From Thalassia testudinum (taxonomy: Eukaryota > Streptophyta > Magnoliopsida > Alismatales > Hydrocharitaceae), in the NCBI GenBank assembly GCA_037157565.1, contig JAZHRO010000073.1:94404001-94468000 (forward strand): a stretch of DNA of 64,000 nucleotides. Reading direction: 5' to 3'. Positions 20,663 through 32,309 of the stretch are shown here, one piece after another. The position numbers and the translations under genes are program-made. Below the pieces are notes generated by a model. It was not told where the DNA came from and made no database searches. It worked only from the letters and a program-made list of their open reading frames with translations. How positions within the stretch are numbered: position 1 is the first letter of the stretch; the number at the start of each line of letters is the position of its first letter.

Positions 20663-23231
20663 TGATGATAATGTCATCATCAGCCATATCTAGCTTTATT
20701 TAGTCTTAATCCATTGATAAATTCTCCTACGTAACCGTTAGAAGACAGTAATTCACTACAAATCCATTTTGGGAGATAAACATGAAAATAGGGGTAAAAT
20801 AGCAGTTTTAACAGAATATCTTAATTGCAGAGCAATCATGAAGTTTCTTAAATGCTCATAAATGTCTAATAAGAGGGTACATGTAGACAGAAATGGGATT
20901 TCACGCATTTTGAGAATTAAATGACATCTGAAATCGTAAAAATAGACCCCCTTAAATAACTGAGGTTTCGATCAGGATAAAATTCATCTAAACCTTCTAA
21001 AAATCATATAAAAATGTTCTCTGAGGTTTGGTACCCTTGATTTGACCATTGTAACCCATTTTAACCTAAAATAGAGTCTCAATTGGATAGTTGCCCTAAT
21101 TTGGGTTTCTGCACAATTTATCCAGTTAGACTTGGTCAAAAAATTAATCTAACTTCACCATTAGATTCCTTAGGTCCAAATTAGATTTGTACTAAAATTT
21201 GGATCCAATTAAAGATCACCTTGACCTAGTTTGCATTGGTCCAATCTGATTCTTCTTTACTCACTTAAACCCCTAGCTTTTGAAATCTTTACAAATAAGC
21301 CCCCATCTTTGTTGTCTTCTTCACAAGTGGGTCCCCGCCGCCTTCCTTCAAGCTAACTTCTAAATCTACTTCACCGGTGACCTTCGATCAGGGATTACTC
21401 CCTGATTGAGAGGCCAAACCCTTCGAAAATTGAAAGGAGGATTCTTGAGGAGATCCCTGATCATCTAGACCTACTCCTACCTTCCAAATCCATTCATGGA
21501 GCTCATGCAAACTCCTTGAATCTACATGTCCTACTTGCAAAAATCATGGAGTTACAAGCTTGTTTCCAAGCTTGAAACTCCTTCTTAGGGCCTATAAAAG
21601 CACACCCAGGGCATGCCTTACCTCCTTTGCTAGGTTTGGGGCCAAAATCTCTTCTTCTTCCCTACCATTGGCCCCTCTCTGACCAAGCTCCGGCGAGCTA
21701 CCTTGACTCCATTCTTCCGGCCATTAGACGGTCAAATTGAGTAGCCCATCATCTTCCTCACCTTCCTCGACACCTCGCCAATCAAAGCGAGGGCTATCCT
21801 CTCCCTATCTTCGCCGCCGTCCCCCTCCGGAGATCTTCATCTTCCACGGTGTTGACCTACCAATACTGGTGCCAATCCTTACCCCTTCATCCCATTAGAC
21901 TAGTTAGTTAGGTCCCTTTAGTTCCTTGGGTTAGTTTTCCTTTCCAAAAACCTAAAAAGAATCCCTCCACCGAACACATGCCACCTTCATTCTCCACTTT
22001 GGCCACCACTCAGGTGAGGACCTCTGCTCACTACACAACTCCAAACACCTCGCCAACACTCCCTCAAGCTCCGCCTCATCCACCTGCACAAAACCCCCAT
22101 ATTTATTTCACCATCCACCCATCCTACACCTCCACCGAACACCACACCATCACACTTCCTTCTCCATCGTCGTCCACCCTCCACATGCACTCTCTCTCCA
22201 CGAAACCACCACCATCACACTCCACATCCTTCGGTGACACTCCTGGATTATTTGATTGGGGCTTTTGAGCCCATGTTACTCTTTTCAGGTAGCCGCCACC
22301 ATCTGCCATCGCCATCGTTGTCCCCAGCTCTGTCCACACTTCTCCAGCAACAAGAAGCTCTACTACTACCCCCAAGTCTAGCAGAACTTCCCCAGGCTTC
22401 TTTCCAGGGCCTCAACTAAGATGAATAGCCCCTGTAGCTATGCTAATTTGTGAAGCATCTTCAGTTGCTGCATGTGGATAGAAAGGGGACTTTTAGTCCC
22501 ACATCGTCCAGTAATAACCACCCAACGCCACATATTAGGATTTTGTCACACCAACCCCTCACCCAGTACACGAGGGGTCGAGTCCCTCTAACACACACAC
22601 CTGGTAGCCTTGGTCAGTTGGATCCCCGAATACTCGATTACAACCTGATTATTTGAGAAGAGAAGAAAGAAGGAAAGAGAGAGAGAGAGCGGGGTAGGGG
22701 TGGGTTTTGCTTCAGAGAGAAAACCTCTGACACTTAGTCGAGAAAAGGAAAGAAGAGGCCTTAAGGAAGGCTTGCTGAAGAGGAAAGGTAAAAGTTAAAG
22801 AGAAGAAGAAGAAAGCACTGTAGCAAACGACACTTAAGTCCTCTGATCCATATATCAGATGTCTGATCACTATTCCTTTATTTGAGATGGTTGAGTAATT
22901 GATATGCATGTACTTAAGCTAATAATTGGTGATCTAAATCACCATTATTTTGTCTTAGACATCTTTTTGCTTCACTAAACTCTTGAAATACTCATGTTTA
23001 TCATTGAATATCAATTTTGAGTAGTGTTATTCATTGAAATATTATTCTTGGCTAATTTTCTATGCTCATTTATATGCAATTAAAGATTAGCATGTGAATT
23101 CCTACTTACTCCCTATGTTCGACCTTGGACTTCATTTCAAGATTTTCGAGCTATAAATTGTATTTGTTTACAAGCGATTTTCACTATACTGCAACGCAAT
23201 GATTTTAAAACATTGATTTCACGCGTTAACA
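20663..23231 (+). repeat. T3 3' LTR
   Basis: About 2.57 kb, from TGATGATAATGTCATCA (a terminal hairpin: TGATGA, five bases, TCATCA) to ...GCGTTAACA. Beyond it the T4 integrase frame resumes, giving the insertion site. Homologous to T11 (62326 onward): both share the terminal hairpin and the AAATGACAT ... AATAGACCC block. CCCTATGTTCGACC is near 23111. The small ORFs inside (for example 21978-22268) are Pro/Ser/Thr-rich low-complexity frames. Confidence 0.88.
21593..21600 (+). promoter_or_regulatory. T3 LTR TATA box
   Basis: CTATAAAAGC in the same relative position as the TATA boxes of the T5 and T11 LTRs, followed by a C/T-rich untranslated stretch. Confidence 0.65.
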
Positions 23232-23829
23232 ATGGGTATCTCTATCGGATATGATCTCACAAGGGACTCCGTGAAGGCACACCACATCCTAGATGTAATG
23301 CTCTGTTAACTGTGTTGGCCCGAAGGTGACTCGAATCATCAAAAGCCATGTCGTCTTCATCAACCTTTCAACTATCACCCAAAAGGCATCGTGTCCTCGC
23401 TGTGTAACCGGTAGCCCCACTACCAGGTCCATAGTAACACTCTCCCACTTCCACTCTGCCACAGGAAGTGGCTGTAGCGGCCATACAGGCCTCTGGTGCT
23501 CGACCATCACCGGTTGGCATACCAAACACTATTATATGAGATCAACAACATCCTGCTTCATCCCCCTCCACCAGAAGTCATGTCGTAAATCGTGGTACAT
23601 CTTGGTGTTCCCAGGATGTATAGTGAACCTAGACCCATGTGCCTCGACCAAAAGCTCCTTTGATAGCTCCTCGTCTCTAGGAATGCACAAGCATCCCCTT
23701 ATACGCTGAATCTTATCAGTAAGAGTGAAGTCTCCTGGGTCCCCTGTCAGCACCCTCTCTTGCAGTGTCTGCAGATACGGGTCAGCCATCTGTCCAGCCA
23801 TGATACGGTCTATAAGCTCTGGTCATGCC
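23232..23829 (-). pseudogene. int: T4 chromovirus integrase, truncated by T3
   Basis: Reading minus: RIMAGQMADPYLQTLQERV, the zinc-binding region HGSRFTIHPGNTKMYHDLRHDFWWRGMKQDV with CLVCQ after two stops, then the core start PLPVAEWKWESVTMDLVVGLP (first catalytic Asp) and WVIVERLMKT. It ends at the second catalytic Asp region (ISDRDTH), exactly where the T3 LTR begins. The remainder of the core, with the Glu, and the C-terminus are not present on the left side of T3 in this window. Confidence 0.88.
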
Positions 23830-24239
23830 TATCTCATCACTGTCACTGCCCCATAGTAAACCCATGGCTCCTAGGGTTGCCAACTGCCCAGCTCCTCCAT
23901 GAGTCTCCAACTCCGTGCCTGTAAGCTAGCCAAGCGGGTGGGCTCCTTCCTGCTCAAGGCATCAGCCACCACATTGGCCTTCCCTGGGTGATAGGAGATG
24001 CTTCAATCGTAGTCCTTTAGAAGCTCTAACCAACGCCTCTGCCTCATGCTGAGCTCCTTTCGATCAAACAGGTACTTAAGGCTCTTATGATCCGTGAAGA
24101 TCTCAAATGTCTCACCATACAGGTAGTGCCTCCATGTCTTCAATGTGAAGACAACCCCTGCTAGCTCTAAGTCATGAGTGGAGTAGTTATGCTCATGAAG
24201 CTTTAGTTGCTGCGTTGTGTAAGCGACAACGTGGCCCCG
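23830..24239 (-). pseudogene. T4 RNase H
   Basis: Continues from RT with a stop after GGVLM. Recognisable: [71 protein letters not shown] and HPGKANVVADALSRK. This is the typical chromovirus RNase H order. The catalytic Glu of the DLELAGVVF region and the Asp of FTDH and VADAL are visible. Broken by at least three stops. Confidence 0.85.
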
Positions 24240-25160
24240 CTACATGAGCACACCACCCAACCCCTGCAATGAAGTATCAGTGTAAACCATGAACCTACTA
24301 CCACTGTCTGGAATGGTGAGTACTGGAGCTAAATTCAGTTTCCCCTTCAACCCTTGAAAGCACGACTCACACTCATCTATCCAAGTGAAGGGCATGTCCT
24401 TCCTGGTCAACTGAGTCATATGATGTGCAATCTGGGAGAATCTTCTGATAAACCGCCGGTAGTAGCCTGCCAACCCCAAGAAACTGCATATCTCTATTAC
24501 TATACGTGGCCTCTCCCACCTGAGCGTGACCTCAACCTTGGTCGGATCTATAACTAACCCATCCTCCAAGACCACATGGCCCAAGCAAGTAACCTGTCTC
24601 AACCAGAACTTGCACTTGCTGTACTTGGTGTACAGCCTGCATCGTCTCAAAGTGTCCAGTACCATGCGTAGATGATGTCTATGCTGTGATTGATCCCGAG
24701 AGTAGACTAGCACATTGTCAATGAATACCACCACAAGCTGGTTCAAGTAAGGTCTAAAGGCATGGTTCATCAGATCCATGAAAGCAGCGGGGGCATTGAT
24801 CAGCCTAAAAGGCATGACAAAAAACTTGTAGTGTCCGTACCGCATACGAAAGGCTATCTTGGAGACGTCGGTCTCCCTGATCCTCAGCTGATGGTAATCT
24901 GACCTTAGGTTTATTTTGGAGAACACAGTGGCGTCTCTTAACTAGTCAAAAAGGTCGTCAATGCGGGGCAACGAATACTTGGTCTTGATAGTGACTCGAG
25001 TCAGCTATTTGTAGTCAACACAAAGCCGAAGGGTGCCATCCTTCTTCTTCACAAATAAGACAGGGCCGCCCCATGGGGATGCACTGGGCCTCACAAAGCC
25101 CCTCTCTAACAAATCCTGCAACTAGGGCTTGAGCTCTTGTAGCTCAAGTGATGCCATCCT
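24240..25160 (-). pseudogene. T4 reverse transcriptase
   Basis: Open over 228 codons (24926-24240) with a decayed N-terminus upstream ([41 protein letters not shown]). Visible: [36 protein letters not shown], and the catalytic box [11 protein letters not shown], in which the second Asp of the usual DD is Asn. Thumb: [22 protein letters not shown]. The D-to-N change alone should abolish polymerase activity. Sequence type is Tekay/Del rather than Athila. Confidence 0.9.
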
Positions 25161-25900
25161 TTACGGCGTGGTGGAGATGGAGCTGGTCCTCAGTATTAGT
25201 GAGATCTCAAACTCAATCTCACACTCAAATGATAGTCCTGGTAGCTCCTCTGGGAAGACATCGAGGTACTCGTAGACCACCGGAACACTTTGTAAGTCAG
25301 CTATTGGGCTAGGCTCTGCTACAACACAAGTTAGGAAGCCCTCACACCCCTGACTCAGTAGCTTCACTGCCTGAAGCTTGGAGATGCACCTAAAACCTCC
25401 GTCCATTGACTGGTCGTGGAACTCAAAGGGGGGCAGCTCAGGTAAGAAAAAATGATCTTCCTTCCCAGGCAATCCACCAGGGCGTGATAGGCAGACAACC
25501 TATCCATCCCTAAAATCATGCCGAAGTCCTCCATCTGGATCATAATCAAGTTAGTGAGAAGATTGTGTCCCCCTATAGTAACCTCACAATACGTGAAAAC
25601 CTCCTCAGCTATGAACAACTGTCCACTTCGGCCTCTAATTAGGAACGAATCCTCTAACAGTGTATTGTTCGACCCGAATCTGATGACAAAACTCATGGAG
25701 ATAAAGGAATGCATGGCACCAGAATCAAAAAGTATGTAGACTAATCTGCCAGAAACTGTAACCATACCTGCCACCACAGAACCTAAAGCTCTGACGTCCT
25801 TGTGAGTTAGGGAATTGACACGCCCCTTAGCCTTAGGTGTAGAAGAAGTAGCCATGCTTTGGGTCAAGCGAGTAGCAACTGGTCGGTACCCACCTCGCAA
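25161..25900 (-). pseudogene. T4 protease and protease-RT linker
   Basis: 25900-25364 contains VAGMVTVSGRLVYILFDSGAMHSFISMSFV, an aspartic protease active site (FDSGA), then IVIRGRSG-type text and MEDFGMILGMDRLSAYHALVDC. A frameshift leads to 25472-25161 (ELPPFEFHDQ ... YLDVFPEELPGLSFECEIEFEI), the conserved linker that precedes RT in chromoviruses. Confidence 0.87.
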
Positions 25901-26928
25901 CAGCTATCCTCCTCGTACTTGGTAACCACGGCCGCTAAATCGGCCTCCAATGCTCAGTGCTAGGAGCATGTGGTATGCTCCAGGACTAGATGGGCAATCC
26001 CTACTCATGTGGCCTAGCTGGCCACACCGATAGCAGAGAGGGGCACAACCTCCTCCATATGTCTGTCCCTACTAGTAACTGGGTAGGGGTCTGGTGCAGG
26101 CAACTGGCCTCGGTCTAGGGCCCCCAAAGGTGACTGGTGGCCCCACAAAGCGAGATGGCTCCCCCGTAGGCACCATGTGCCTTCTCTCATGGCTGCTCTG
26201 TGAGTGCTTAGGCTGGTATGGCCTCTTCCATCCTCCTCCGTCAGTGTCTTGCGCTGTCGAGTTGGTCTCTTCATAGGTCATGGCCACCTCGACCAAGCGA
26301 GAGAAGGTAGGTAACTTTAGGGGCTTCACATACCCCTGTATAGTAGGCTGAAGGTCCTCTATGAACCTCCACAGGCACTCCTCTGTAGTCATAGTCAACG
26401 AGACGAAGCATGATAGGTCCAGGAAATGTGTATGGTACGTGCTAACTGTCATCGGCCCCTGGTGGAGAGTGTGGAACTCCTACCTCCTTTGGTCCTGCCA
26501 GGTCTGTGGGAAGTACTGCTCGCAAAAGAGTGGCACGAACTAGTCCCACGACGGCTCTCTCCCCTCCTGGCCTCTGATTGCCCTCCACCACCTGTGGGCT
26601 GCACTCTCCAACTAGTACTTGGCAAACAACACGCGACACTCTAAAGGAGGGTGGAGGGTCTCAAAGATCTTCTCCATCTGCTCCAGCCAGTCCTCTACCT
26701 CAGATGGGCTCTCCTCCCCCTTGAAAAGTAGAGTTTGCTAACTAGCCAACAAAGCAAGAAAAAAAAAGTTGTAAAGCAATAACAGGTTCTAAAACACTAA
26801 AATACTAACTAACAATAAACAGTGCCTCAGAAGTGGAACAAAAAGGAATCAGACTACTGCTGGGCTTGACTAGGCCCAGCACCCTCTGCAGTCGGTGGTG
26901 CTGGCTGCTCAACTCCCTGATCTAAACA
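25901..26928 (-). pseudogene. gag: T4 chromovirus gag, decayed
   Basis: Pieces on the minus strand in order: GVEQPAPPTAEGAGPSQAQ (about 26915-26860), LLFKGEESPSEVEDWLEQMEKIFETL, AAHRWWRAIRGQEGRE, MTVSTYHTHFLDLSCFVSLTMTTEECLWRFIEDL (26452 on), and a CCHC knuckle CYRCGQLGHMSRDC (about 25994-26035). Multiple stops, mostly TAG. The N-terminal basic region usual for this family is missing next to the LTR, so there is probably a deletion near 26930. Confidence 0.82.
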
Positions 26929-29250
26929 TGTATACATATATAACGGTCGTCAACTAAACACTGAGTAGAGTGGCAACATAAGAACATCTAATGCAATAAA
27001 TAAAAGGAAAGTAGTAAACCATTCATGCATTTTTCAGTTATTTAGATAGTTATCATCTGGTTCCATTCACAATCACTATGTGCTTAGTATTTGGTTATTC
27101 TAGTAAAGGTACATATCATCACTTAATCCACATGTTCCCTAAGGGAACGCTCTTGATGTAGTTTTCCTATGATGCAGGACACACTCATGGCACTCTCCTA
27201 GCTGGGAGATTACCCCGTGGTAGTCCTACACCTGGTCTACCACCCCAGGGTCATGGTCGCGACGTAGTGGTTACTACGGCATGCGTGATAAGTGCATGGG
27301 TAGCTACCCTGCATTGGCATGCGGTCATTCCTTTCCACTAGCAGGTACGCTCTAACGTACAGCACAGAACAGAACAAAGGCCACACCCCTCAATAGTCTG
27401 TGTACCCTTGCCCGACTATCCTGGTTTGCCCAGTGAGCTCCACAGGAGTCGGTGTAGGGAGGCCATTCCTAACCTTGGGTCCCAACCCAAGGGGAGTCTA
27501 GCTCTCTCCCTACACAAAAGTGATGGTAGCTCTCCTTGGTACCATGTACACGAGGGCTAGCTCACTTTCTGCACCCAAGTCCAACCAACCGACTGTCATG
27601 CCTACATAGGCGAGGCATTCCATCATACATCAAAGTATTCATATCATGGTACTTTAACTACTTTCCCAGTTCCCCGTAGGGTTCGTGCATAGTACTTATT
27701 TCATTCCAACAAGTTACATGTATCCCATTCACATTTAAGTTTCTAATCATGGAAAATAGGCAGCTACTAATACAACAGTAAAAGCATTCAATTACATCAA
27801 CTGAGTTGCCACTTACTCACAATATGGAATTTATCAGCATGCATACTTATATAGTGTCAAGCGAGGTTCGTGCACTAACATAAACATTCACATTCCCAAT
27901 CCTAAGGTTCATTCCATGACTTAGGTTTCAAGCAGAGATCTATAATTTAACATTCACTTAACAGAAACAAATAATAGGAGTAGAAAGGACCACTCTACCA
28001 ATGAGTAAGAAAGATATGGGGGCACGAATGGTGGATCCCAATGTCTCCACAACTCCCGTGTGCACCAAAGACTAGAGACCTATTACAAATAGTTGGTCAA
28101 ACCAGACATTAATATTGTTGCCAGACATTTCAGTATGTCAAATAGGCTCAAAACAGTATGGAAAAAACTCTAACACATAGATAATTCAGAAAGGAAACCA
28201 ACGATACTTTAATTATGCAAATCCAACTTCGTTTGAAACTCGAACCAACCCAAACACTGCTCCTGGTTCACCTAAACTGGACCAAGCAGGTTGGTCTTGC
28301 TGGACCGGCCGCCTGGTGGCCACAGTAGTGCATCCAGACCAAAATCAGACGTCTAGGGTGAGTCCCAGATGTCTTAAATGTGCACAAAATCTCACATTGT
28401 GCTCTTTCTTATGCTTCCGTCGTCTGCTACCGCTCACAACCGTCTGAGGGTGTTAACAAACATCCGACACTTTGCCCGATGATTTGGGAGTGCAGCCAAA
28501 TGTCTGACAACACTTCAAGACATTTGAAAGCACCTCGATTACAATCCGAGCGTGACTTCCCAACGCCTCTCGTCCCTGTGCAGACCCACGCAGCTACACA
28601 TCACACGCTAGACAGCAAGGACAACGCATATGGGACGCAGGCTCCTTGGGTGGAGCTTACCTCGGCACCTCACGTGTTTCTAGATTTTCGGAGCACTCTC
28701 TGGACGTCCACAGAGCTCTTTAGCTATTTGCCAAATGTCGCAGACAACTGATAATCGCTAAAATTGCAGCCAAACTCCATGCGCAGGACTTCCTCACAGC
28801 AACTCTCCTCTTCTATTGCACCTCTCCTCGGACCTCGCACTGCAGCAGCTGCAGTAGCTTGTGTAGCATGGCCTCCTCCTCACGATCTCCTCCTGCTACT
28901 CTCACTCTCCTTCTCCCTTACTCACAATTGCACTGGAAAAAAGGGGGGGTGTTTGGGCACCGCTCGAGGGAAGAAATGAAGAGTGGGGGTGCGATTTTTG
29001 AGGTGGATCTGGGGTTTTATAGTGGAGGGGGCTAGGGTTTTAGGGGGATGCGTAGGGCTTTGTGGGGCCAGGAAAATTTCACCTGGGCCTGTAGGACAAT
29101 TTGTATGGGTGTCAAAATTCCGCAAAACCACTCTAAAAGCCAAAAACTCTACATAGGGTCCTTTTGGTGCATAGAAAATTATGAAAAGGCCCCTAAGGTT
29201 CAAGAAAAGCACAAATGACCCTTAGGGAGGGGTCATTTCAATATAACAAA
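26929..29250 (-). repeat. T4 LTR (shared between two chromovirus bodies)
   Basis: The minus-strand start TGTTATATTGAAATGACCCC at 29250 is preceded by a pol-end motif (FRGQNFF then stop). A TATA box lies at 29015-29021. The other end is placed near 26929, where gag text begins, with only a weak PBS-like sequence; the boundary is uncertain by tens of bases. Contains CAGACGTCTAGGG ... CCCAGATGTCTT near 28346-28375. No second copy is in the window. On its right is the 3' end of an integrase and on its left the start of gag. Confidence 0.7.
29015..29021 (-). promoter_or_regulatory. T4 LTR TATA box
   Basis: Minus strand CCACTATAAAACCCC, 230 bases from the LTR start and followed by a purine/pyrimidine-biased leader. 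Confidence 0.6.
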
Positions 29251-29354
29251 CTTAAAAAAAGTTTTGCCCTCGGAACTTGAGCTAAACTAGGATGAGGAAA
29301 GAAACAAACAAGCGCATAATAAACTCAAAGAGGATCAAAGTAGGTTAGAGATGA
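29251..29354 (-). pseudogene. T4 pol 3' tail next to LTR
   Basis: Minus strand contains LKFRGQNFF followed by TAA, the conserved end of chromovirus pol, then AAGTTTG and the LTR. It is the continuation of the fragment at 53214-53412 across the T5 insertion. Confidence 0.75.
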
Positions 29355-29359
29355 CGTAC

Positions 29360-30180
29360 TGATGTGCAGACATCTAAATAGCCAAAAATATCTATTAATG
29401 CATGTTCTTAGTGTCATATTAGAATCATACATTGTAAATATTGCATAACATGCACAATCATGTATTTAGGTCAAGTTGTATAAATTGTATAGTAATTGTC
29501 TCCTTTTATGGTCAAGCACAGGGAAATTTTTAATCATGGCCTCGGATTGAAGATCCAACCATACAGATCTGATTAGGGCGATGATTGGAGTTCAACGACT
29601 CCAAGATCTCCTTGATCGGACATCCGTAGCACCAGATAGAGATTGAAGAAGCCTAAAGATCAAGGGCCAAGATGGTGCCAATCCACACTTCAAATGAAAA
29701 ATTCAACCACACAGATGGGTTTGGATCGATGATTGCAGCCTAACGATGTGAAAATCGATCCAATCCAATATCCATGGCACCAGCTACAACACATAGAAGA
29801 TGGACGACCAAGATGGCACCACATGGCACAATCATAGCTACCGAAATCAGTCGCAGCATCACTTCCCATCTTCTGAAGGGTCGGCGAGGCGTGATCTGGG
29901 CCATTGGATCTTGATCCAATGGCAATGAAGTGTGCGCGCTTAATTTGTATCCGCGACAAAGTGCACCGCTAGCACAGCGGTCGAGCAGTGTTGTGCGACC
30001 TCGCGACGCACGTTCAACTCACCGTCAACAGCGCTGAGCGATTAATAACGACCGCATGATCGGCTACAGGTAGCTCAGATGATCCAATCGCCCACACGCG
30101 TGATTTGAAGCACAGCGCGCACTCCCGATCGCTGCGGGTGCGCGGTTAAGCGCACACGAAGGTGCAAGCGGGGAGAAATC
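29360..30180 (+). repeat. T5 5' LTR, 3'-truncated
   Basis: Begins TGATGTGCAGACATC and aligns with 51805-52430 (TAATGCATGTTCTTAG, CATTGTAAATATTGCATAACATGCACAATCATG, GCACCAGA(T/C)AGAGA, CGCTAGCACAGCGGTCGAGC). Similarity fades after about 30010; TATA box, R, U5 and PBS are absent. The 30010-30180 part is GC-rich and unassigned. Confidence 0.82.
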
Positions 30181-30203
30181 TAAGTTGTCTTATCTTGCGA
30201 TCG

Positions 30204-30253
30204 GATGGCTGTGATTGCGAAATTCATGATCGGATTTCGCAATCACAGCCATC
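30204..30253. repeat. Perfect 20-bp inverted repeat (hairpin)
   Basis: Arms 30204-30223 (GATGGCTGTGATTGCGAAAT) and 30234-30253, loop TCATGATCGG. GATCGGAT recurs around it several times between 30199 and 30280. It lies at the junction where the T5 LTR end, PBS, leader and gag N-terminus are missing. Confidence 0.95.
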
Positions 30254-30289
30254 GTGATCGGATTTATCCTCGCGATCGGATGTACCAAT

Positions 30290-31362
30290 GCTTTGAGACG
30301 GGAGATTACTACCTTCACCCAATGACCAGGGGAGTAGTTTCATGTTGTCTGGGAGGAATTCTAGGAGTTATTGCGGAGGTGCCCACACCACGAGGTGCCA
30401 AAATGGTAGCTCATGCAGATCTTCTACCATGGGTTGACTGAGCAACTCAGAAATCACGTGAACGCTTCTTGCAGAGGCAATTTCCTCAACAAAGATGTAG
30501 ATAGCGCACACGATTTATTTGAGGAGATGAGAGAGAATTCAATCAATCATGTCTCCATGGATACTTTTAACCGGTCCCAACAACCCAGATCGAATGTTAA
30601 TGAAGTTCACGACTCTTATTCATTCGATATGGAATTGATTTGCAATAAACTAGATAAGGTGGACTTGGTTACTAAAAGGATGGAGGAGTGGATGGCTAGA
30701 AATTCAATGAGCAATTCTCGATCAACTTAACTCCAGAATTCGGGATTCCATTCATCGCGAGCTCCTTCTGGATGAGAGTTTGTGAATCAACTTGATGCGA
30801 CACAACCTGTGAGTCAGCATTATTTGGAACCCCACGGGTTCCAAACTGGGGCCTTTGATCCCAGTTTCTTTAATCCCCCCCTTTCTTTCTCTCCATCCTG
30901 ACCCTATGAGGATGTTTATGCGGTACAGGAGAATGTTAGGTCCAACCCTTACTCTAATGCTTATAATTCGAGTTGGAGGAACCACCCTAACTTCTCCTGG
31001 AAAAACCCAGGGCACAGACCCAATTCCGACCCGGCAATTATGATCTGCAAAGACCAATTGGTCAGGGTCATGTTTACACTCAGCTTCCCCCGAATCATGT
31101 CAATCAGCCATCTTGGAATGCCCGTCAACCCGTAGGGTAGGCTGATTTGAACCGACAGATGGCAGAAATGCAAGGATCTATGCTCCAGCTCATACAGCAA
31201 ATGAAAACCTCGCTGGACAACTTGCAAAATGGGTTCATTGCTAATTCTCGTCAACCTGGATCTCTGCCATCTTAACCCGTACCCAACCGGCGTAATATCC
31301 AGAATCCTGGCAATCAAGCCCAAGGGTATAGGAATCAGAGGGACCCACACGGACATGCTTAG
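30290..31362 (+). pseudogene. gag: T5 gag, N-terminally deleted
   Basis: Short conserved pieces, then MQIFYHGLTEQLRNHVNASCRGNFLNKDVDSAHDLFEEMRENSINHVSMDTFNRSQQPR (30413 on), matching T2 gag residues FYYGLNETLKQIADASCGGNFMNKDENGAFELFENM. Further on: DPYEDVYAVQENVR and SSWRNHPNFSWKNPG in other frames. The main gag domain is missing upstream. Several stops (for example TAG at 30728-30730) and frame changes. Confidence 0.82.
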
Positions 31363-32309
31363 GTGGTTGAGCAGGGTCCTTCCTCTTCTGCTTCTTCTTC
31401 AAATCAAAGGTTTTTGGCTAATGAAGCCCCTCCAATCTTTCCTAACCCTCCCCAAGACCCAAACCCATATGCATCTGCTAATTCAGTTACTTTGAGGAGT
31501 GGAAGACAAACTCAGGATCCACAACTGCACTGTTCTGATCTACCAAATCCTGGAAAGTCTGAGGAGAGAAAGGAGAGCTCCGAAGAAGAAATCAAGGCTC
31601 AGGAACCTGATTTCGAAGATCTGACTCATCTTCATTTTCCTGAGGCCTTGATTATACCTAGGAAGAAGAAGCCTGTTGATAGTAACGAGGAGTTCTTGAA
31701 TATATTCAAGAATGTCGAGATCAATATCCTACTCCTTGATGCTATCAAGCACATACTGACTTACGCTAAATTTTTAAAGGATTTATGCACACAGAAGCGT
31801 AAGTCAAGAGAATCTATTCCGAGGAAGGTGGTACTCTCCAAGCAGGCTAGTTCTGTTATCCTGCATTACCTCCCTCAGAAAAAGAGAGATCCAAGTGCTC
31901 CTTTGATTTCTTGTGTCATCGGAGATTACACTTTTGATAAAGCACTTCTGGATCTAGGTGCATCTATTAACCTAATTCCGACTTCTCTTTACGAGAAATT
32001 TGGATTAGGTGAACTTCGGCTGACTTCAGTAACGCTACAGTTAGCGGACTGTTCAGTCACAAATCCGTGAGCCGTTATTGAAGATGTTATTGTTAAGGTT
32101 AAGGATTTCTATTTTCCTGTAGATTTCCTTGTCCTTGACATGGATGTACCTGAAAATCTGAGGAACATGCCCATCATTCTGGGGCATCTGTTCCTAGCTA
32201 CCGCAAAGGCCAATATCAACTGTGAAAGAGATAGCATGGAAATCACCTTTGGGAATCAGAAATTGAAATTGGATATTTTTAATACAAACTTGAGGAAGAC
32301 AATTTGAAT
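31363..32309 (+). pseudogene. T5 gag-protease linker and protease
   Basis: A 235-codon frame to 32070: SSASSSNQRF, SVTLRSGRQ, an acidic segment, NEEFLNIFKNVEINILLLDAIKHILTYAKFLKDLCTQKRK, KKRDPSAPLISCVIG, then the intact aspartic protease site KALLDLGASINLIPTSLYEKFGLGEL. A TGA at 32068-32070 interrupts the domain; beyond it the same frame reads [30 protein letters not shown] and LATAKANINCERDSMEI. Best-preserved protease motif of the window along with T8. Confidence 0.88.

Noticed and set aside
21978..22268. Ser/Thr/Pro-rich ORF as a secreted or cell-wall protein
   Set aside because: Located in the T3 LTR downstream of its TATA box; low complexity, no signal peptide pattern, no conservation visible in T11.
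23326..23709. Plus-strand ORF of 127 codons
   Set aside because: Antisense shadow of the T4 integrase, whose minus-strand motifs are clear.
28380..28751. 123-codon plus-strand ORF as a host gene
   Set aside because: Inside the T4 LTR region, no recognisable domain, antisense to LTR transcription.
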